Assembly: GCF_019175285.1 (NCBI RefSeq)
Contig: NC_056528.1
Coordinates: forward strand, 15,646,792-15,710,791
Direction of reading: 5' to 3'
Length of the DNA: 64,000 nucleotides
Origin: Sceloporus undulatus
Taxonomy: Eukaryota; Chordata; Lepidosauria; Squamata; Phrynosomatidae
Shown here: piece after piece, positions 41,701 through 47,700 of the stretch
Layout: every line of letters starts with the position of its first letter
Numbering within the stretch: the stretch's first letter is position 1
Translations under genes and position numbers: made by a program
The notes under the pieces: model-generated
Databases searched by the model: none
Told to the model about the DNA's origin: nothing
The model's input: only the letters and a program-made list of their open reading frames with translations

Positions 41701-44700
41701 CAGTAGCTTGTAATGCAATGGTAATAAGGGGAAAAGAGACTAATGACAAGTAACTAGTTATCTGTAACTAGTTATTTCCAAACGCTCGATTCAGTGTCCA
41801 TTCCTATCAACTCCCAGAACATGATCCTCTGCAAAAGCATCTTGCTTTTGGCAGCAATTGAAAAAAGGGGGGCTCCCATATCCAGAGGCGAAACAAAACC
41901 GCTGCACATTATCCTGGGTAAGGATTTGAGAAAAAGCATTCAATGGGCAACAGCTGCAAAAATAAAGGTTTTCATTTTTGTACATCAAATAGACAGCCAG
42001 GATTGGGAAAAGAAAAACAAAAGCTCTTTAATCTACTCTTTTATGAAAGACAAAAAGCACGAGGAAACACAACATTCGATCCATGGTGTGGCAGGAAAGC
42101 GGTCGAGGAAATGGAAGGAGGCGTTGTTGAAAGGCATCGGCTTGAAAAACAAACTCAGACACATGCCCACTTTTTCAAAAGGAGCCGAAAAAGAAAGTTA
42201 AATGGGAAGCAACACAAAAAGTTGCCTTGTACTGGGTCAAAGCATTGACCCATCTAGACCCATACTGTCAACTTTGACTGGGAGAATCTCTTTGAGGCAT
42301 CAGGTTGCCTCACACCATCAAACCATTGCTATATCTAGCCCCATATTGCCAGCTCTAACTGGCAGCAGCTTGTCGAGGTATTGGGCTACCTTACACTGAG
42401 CAAACCATTGATTCCCATACTGTCTACTCTGACTGGCAGTATCTCTTCGAGGCTTCAAGCTGTCTGGCAATGAATCAAACCATTGATCCATCTCACCCCA
42501 TATTGCCAAACTCTTCCAAGATATCAGACTGCCTTTCACTGAATCAAGTATGAGATGAGATGGATCAATGATTTGATTCATTTCCAGACAGCCTGAAGCC
42601 TTGGAGAGATACTGCCAGTCAGAGTAGACAGTATGGGACAGATTGATCTAGCCCCGTATTGCCAACTCTGACTAGTAGACTCTCTTCAAGTTATCTTACA
42701 CTGAGTCAAACCACTGGTTCAGCTAGCCCCATATTTCCAACTCTGACTGGCAGAAGCTCTTGAAGGTACCAGGTGGGATTCTTTCCTAGCCCTAGATGCA
42801 GATTCCTAGTGCTCCCCTTGGCAATATCCAGTCTCCTGTCAAAGTATTAATCCCACTTTGCCCTACCTAGCTTCCAAAAGTAGACAGTATGGCGCAATTA
42901 GATTGCACAGAGGCATATGAGCATGTATCCAAAGCACTGGCAGCTGTGCAAAGGAAAGGTACGGTATGATCAAGAATGATCGCGGGTTTGTTGAGACAAT
43001 AAAAATACTCTTCATTCTATCCAAATAGAATGCGATTTGGAGAACTTTTGCAAATTGGTATGACTTCTTTACAGGCAGGAGGGACGAAAAACTCCACCAA
43101 CTCTGCAGAAAAAGGATTCCCCGTTTATACCAGAATATCCGCAAGGATACGCATTACTGCATCATCGAACATGTGGCTATCCATCTGCTTTGCATGGATC
43201 CGGATGGCTTTTGGCAGAGGGAAAGAGAACAGATGACAATTTGTGCTGGAAAATGAAGACAATTAAACATCAATGCAAATGTGCAAAAACCCGCAGCAAT
43301 GCGCGTAATACACAATGTGTAGACTCGCTCCACATCTCAGCCGGGGATGAAAGCAGAGCTGAGGAGGGTTGTAACAGTGTTAATATTCCCAAATATTTTC
43401 CCTCTCCCTCTCTATCTACATTTCTTTCATATAATCCGGTCCAAGCAAAGGGAGGCTGGATGCTTTGGTGCAATTTGTAGGAATCTAAGTAGTTTCCCTA
43501 CCTGCTTGCTCCAGTATTTCCATCCCAAAGAAATTAAAGTGGAATCTCGGGGCTAGCCTGGAGATATGGAAGTCAACAAGTAAGAATATACTCACGGTTG
43601 TGTACCTATGAAAAATAATGTCTGGTGACCAAACAAAAGAATATGAGGTGTCTTCGTGTCTATTCAGGTCTGGACCAGAGAGGCCTCCGGTAAAGTTTCG
43701 GCTTCTACAAACTTCTGGGAGGTCCGGCTCTCTGCCATTATCTTATTGGCAGCCATTCCCATTTCTTAAGCCTGAAGCTCTATCAGATTTGATGGAGCCT
43801 GCCAGATCCACGGATCAGCTTTCCTTGGATCATCTTATCATAATTTAGGTTGACCCAAAGGTGTCGCAAGGCTCCTTGCCAAGGAGTCACTTTAGACTCA
43901 GCCATGTAAACCCACTGGGTGGCCTTGGTCAAGTCACACTCTCTCAGCCTCAGGGGAAGGCCTTGGCAAACCTCCTCTGAACAATTCTGGCCAAGAAAAC
44001 CCCAGGATAGGTTCGCTTTAGGGTCACCATAAATCGGAAATGACTTGAAGGCACACAGCAGCAACAACAAAAGGCAATGAGCAAACATTACTTTTCTCAA
44101 ATATCAAACATATTGATATCTATTTATTTTGGGGGGAAAGTGACTTTCTAAAATTCAGAGAAGGCTGCACCCCAAAACAATGGCTACAGCAATGATGGAA
44201 ATACTGTCAAGCACACCAGCAAGTTTCTAAACCAACGCAATAGATTCTGGGTTTCCATTCCAGCCTACTCACACTCACACACATGCACACACACACAGAG
44301 CCCATCAGGGTCCTCTTGTTGTGACTTTCACACTCAAAGCCGATTTGTCACACGCTGGAGGTCAGCCAAGCGTCTCTTGCCTTTAAAGCTCCAGCCGACT
44401 CCAGCCAGGGCTTTGCAAAACTCCCTCTTACAAATTGTTTGACATTTTTCTAAATAATCATGGAGTGGCACTGGGTCGCTCAAGAATTTTCCTCCCTTCA
44501 GCAATTCATTCTCCCATACAAGCATCTCCAAGAGACCTAAGCAAAGAGATCATCCATTGGAGAGGCAGTGTGGTACAGTGGTTAGAGTCTGGGAAGAGGG
44601 ACTTGGGAAAATTCCATCTTCCAGTGATTCCCAAATTCTGGTCCTCCAGATCTTTTGGACCTCAGCTCCCAGGAGCCTCAACCATCTTGACCAATGATCT

Positions 44701-47700
44701 GGGATTCTGGGAGCTGAAACCCAAAACACCCAGAGTTTGGGAATCAGAGAAGAGTCCTTTTACCCTATGCATTTATAGCACTATGATTCCATTTTAACTG
44801 CCATGCCAAATTCTCTGACAGAAAAGTGCTAGAGACTCACCAAATGACAAACCCTGGTGTCAACGGATGTTGTAATACAAAACAAAGGGATGTCGCAAAG
44901 CTGTGTGTAAACAGTGGCGAGAGTAAGGGCCACAAGGCAATTTTGGGTAGGAAAACAAATCATGGGGAGGACATTTGTATCTTTATTTGTGAATTTTGTG
45001 AGCTAAGGCACTGCAGCAAAGACCAAAATGACAAAACAAACCAGCAGCTGCAAAGAGGGAAAGCAGAGATGTTTTTTGCCAGCTTCTTTACTCTGCTGCA
45101 AATCTGATTTTCTATCCACTCACTTATTCCCTCCCGTTCTAAACATATCCCCTGAGGGACAAGGAACCCTTGACCTCCACTTTTGGCCTAAGCGACCTCT
45201 CGCTTTTCAGGCTGTCAGCCTGCGGCAGGCATTACAAGCACCAGCCAAAGTTCACCGCAGCAGCTAACTAGGACTACTCAGCATCTTTATTGTGAGTCCA
45301 GGAGACACAGCGAGTCTTGACACTGCGGCCAAGGCTGGCTCTACCACATGACCCAGAGTGAGGCAACTGCTTCAGGTGTCAGAGGATGGAGACCAGAAGC
45401 AGTGAAATTCTGTTTTTTGGTACACATGATAGAGTTGAAAGAGACCCCAAGGGCCATCTAGTCTAACCCCTCACCATGCAGGAATGCACAACCAAAGCAC
45501 TCCCAACAGATGACCACCCAGCTTCTGTTTAAAAACCTTCAAAGAAGGAGACTCCACTACTCTCCAAGGCAGCATCTTCCACCATTGAATAGATTTAGAC
45601 AGAGTCAGTTAGAGTTGTTTAGAGGAGAGTCAGAGAAAGGCAAGGGCATTTTCCAAAAGCAGTTGTTGTGTGGGTTCAAGCCATCTCCAACTTATGGAGA
45701 CCCCAAGGTAACACTATCTTAGGCTTTCCTTGGCAAGATTTGTTCAGAAGGAGTTTGCTATGGCCTCCTTCTAAGTCAGGTTTCAGCATCATTTGCTCCA
45801 AAAATAGCCATTTGTGAACTATTTTGACCAAGTGATATCGAGACTTAGGTTGGTATCTCAAATATTTTCATGCATGTTTGGGCCCCGATTGGCAAACTTC
45901 GACGCTGTTCCAAAGATCACTGTTTTAGACCCAGTCTCAGCATAGCCAAGAAGGATGGAAGTACTGAACAGATTTCTCCTTGCACGCTTGGACAATATAA
46001 GCAAAGATGTACGTTTCAATTCCCTGTAAGGAAACAGTGCAGGTTTCTCAGGTTTTTGAGGAAGCGTAGTGCTGAAGAGAGAAAAGAAGGGAGACTGATC
46101 CATCGATCATGGGGAATGGACAGCTCCCATCATGCCCCTGGTCCATAGGGATAGGCTAGGTTGGATAGCTTGCAAAATTTACTCCAAATTAATTTATATC
46201 CCCTTTTCAACATGGGTTCCACCCTATTCCCTAAGTGCAGGAATCATCTAGCAGCAATAAATCTACAGCGGCAACAGTAGTCCCCCTTCTTTTGCAACCT
46301 GACCCTGCAATTCATCACGCCAAAGCTGACATAAAAGCCCAGATCTCAGGGCTGACCTCAGCCAAGGGTAATGGAAACAGAGAATTTGCCAGAGGCATTC
46401 TGACCCACCCCATAGACCTCATGGCATGCAATGGGGGGAGAGGGAGCGTTTGGAAAGGGGAGCTAAATCTTGCCATCACAGAAATGAACATATCGCGACT
46501 CCCCACAATGGAGAGCTTTCCAACACACCTTATGCCCTCCAGATGTTTCTCCTCTCAGCAATCCTCAGACCCAGTCAGGGATGATGGGAGCTATTGTCTG
46601 TGATATTCTGGACTATTCTGGGGGAAACATGGTTCCATTTTTTATTAGTAGGAGTAGTTGTTGTTGTTGTTGTGTGCCTTTCAAGTCACTTCCGACTTAC
46701 GGCAACCCTAAAGTGAACCGACCATGGGACTTTCTTGGCAAGGTTTGTTCAGAGATGTGTTTGCCATTGTCATCCTCTGAAGCTGAGAGAGTGTGACTTG
46801 ACCAAGGTTGCCCAGTGGGTTTCATGGCAGAAAAATGAATCAAACCCCGATCTCCAGAGTTGCAGTCTGACTCAGACAACTACGCCATGCAGGCTCTCTT
46901 TCATTTATTAGAAGCGAAGGTAATACGGTTGTGTAGGTTCTATGTATTAGGTGTTGTGAAGTAAGGAACTGTTGGGATGCAGTGGTCGGTGGAAAGTCTG
47001 GGGGGCTTTTGGAAAAGTTGGGGTAGGACAGGAGGAAAGAATGGAGTCTAGATTAAAGGTTTGAGTCAGTTTAAGGGTTGAATGGTGAGGAGAGATAGAT
47101 TCAGGGTCTGAACTAGCTAGAAGTTGAGTGTGAGAAGAGAGAGTGAGAGATATGAATTAGGTGTATTAAGCACTTATTCTGTTGTTATGTTCATTTCGCT
47201 TTAAGGAACCATCATTTTTGCATTATAAACTGTTGCCTCTGGATACAGGCCTCCAAAGGTACTCAGATCTCTGGCAAATGAGTTTTTCAAAAGATCTTGG
47301 TAGGTATAATGAATATATTGCTTTTGAAGAAGGCTATAAGACTATCAGTTGGCCAACACATGTTGGGCTTTTCCAGCAAATAAAAAGAAAGCAGGGCAGA
47401 TAGACATCTGGAGGCTATTCTGGCTTCAGCACCGATTGCCTTGGATTTGTCCCACGAGAGAGCTAAACCAACATTCAAGAACTCTGAATTCAATAAAGGC
47501 CAGAACCTTTTAGATTGCTCCAAATGTTGAAGTCCCAAATGATGGTTGAAGCAGTGTCAAACTACAATAATTCTGCAGTGTGGCAACAGTCTCAGTGTCA
47601 GGGAACCAGAGCTTGGGACTGCTATCTTGGGGTACTACAGCTCCCAGAATTCTCCAGATGGCATGCCCAATGGCCATGTTGGCTGGAAGGTAGGCTGGGA

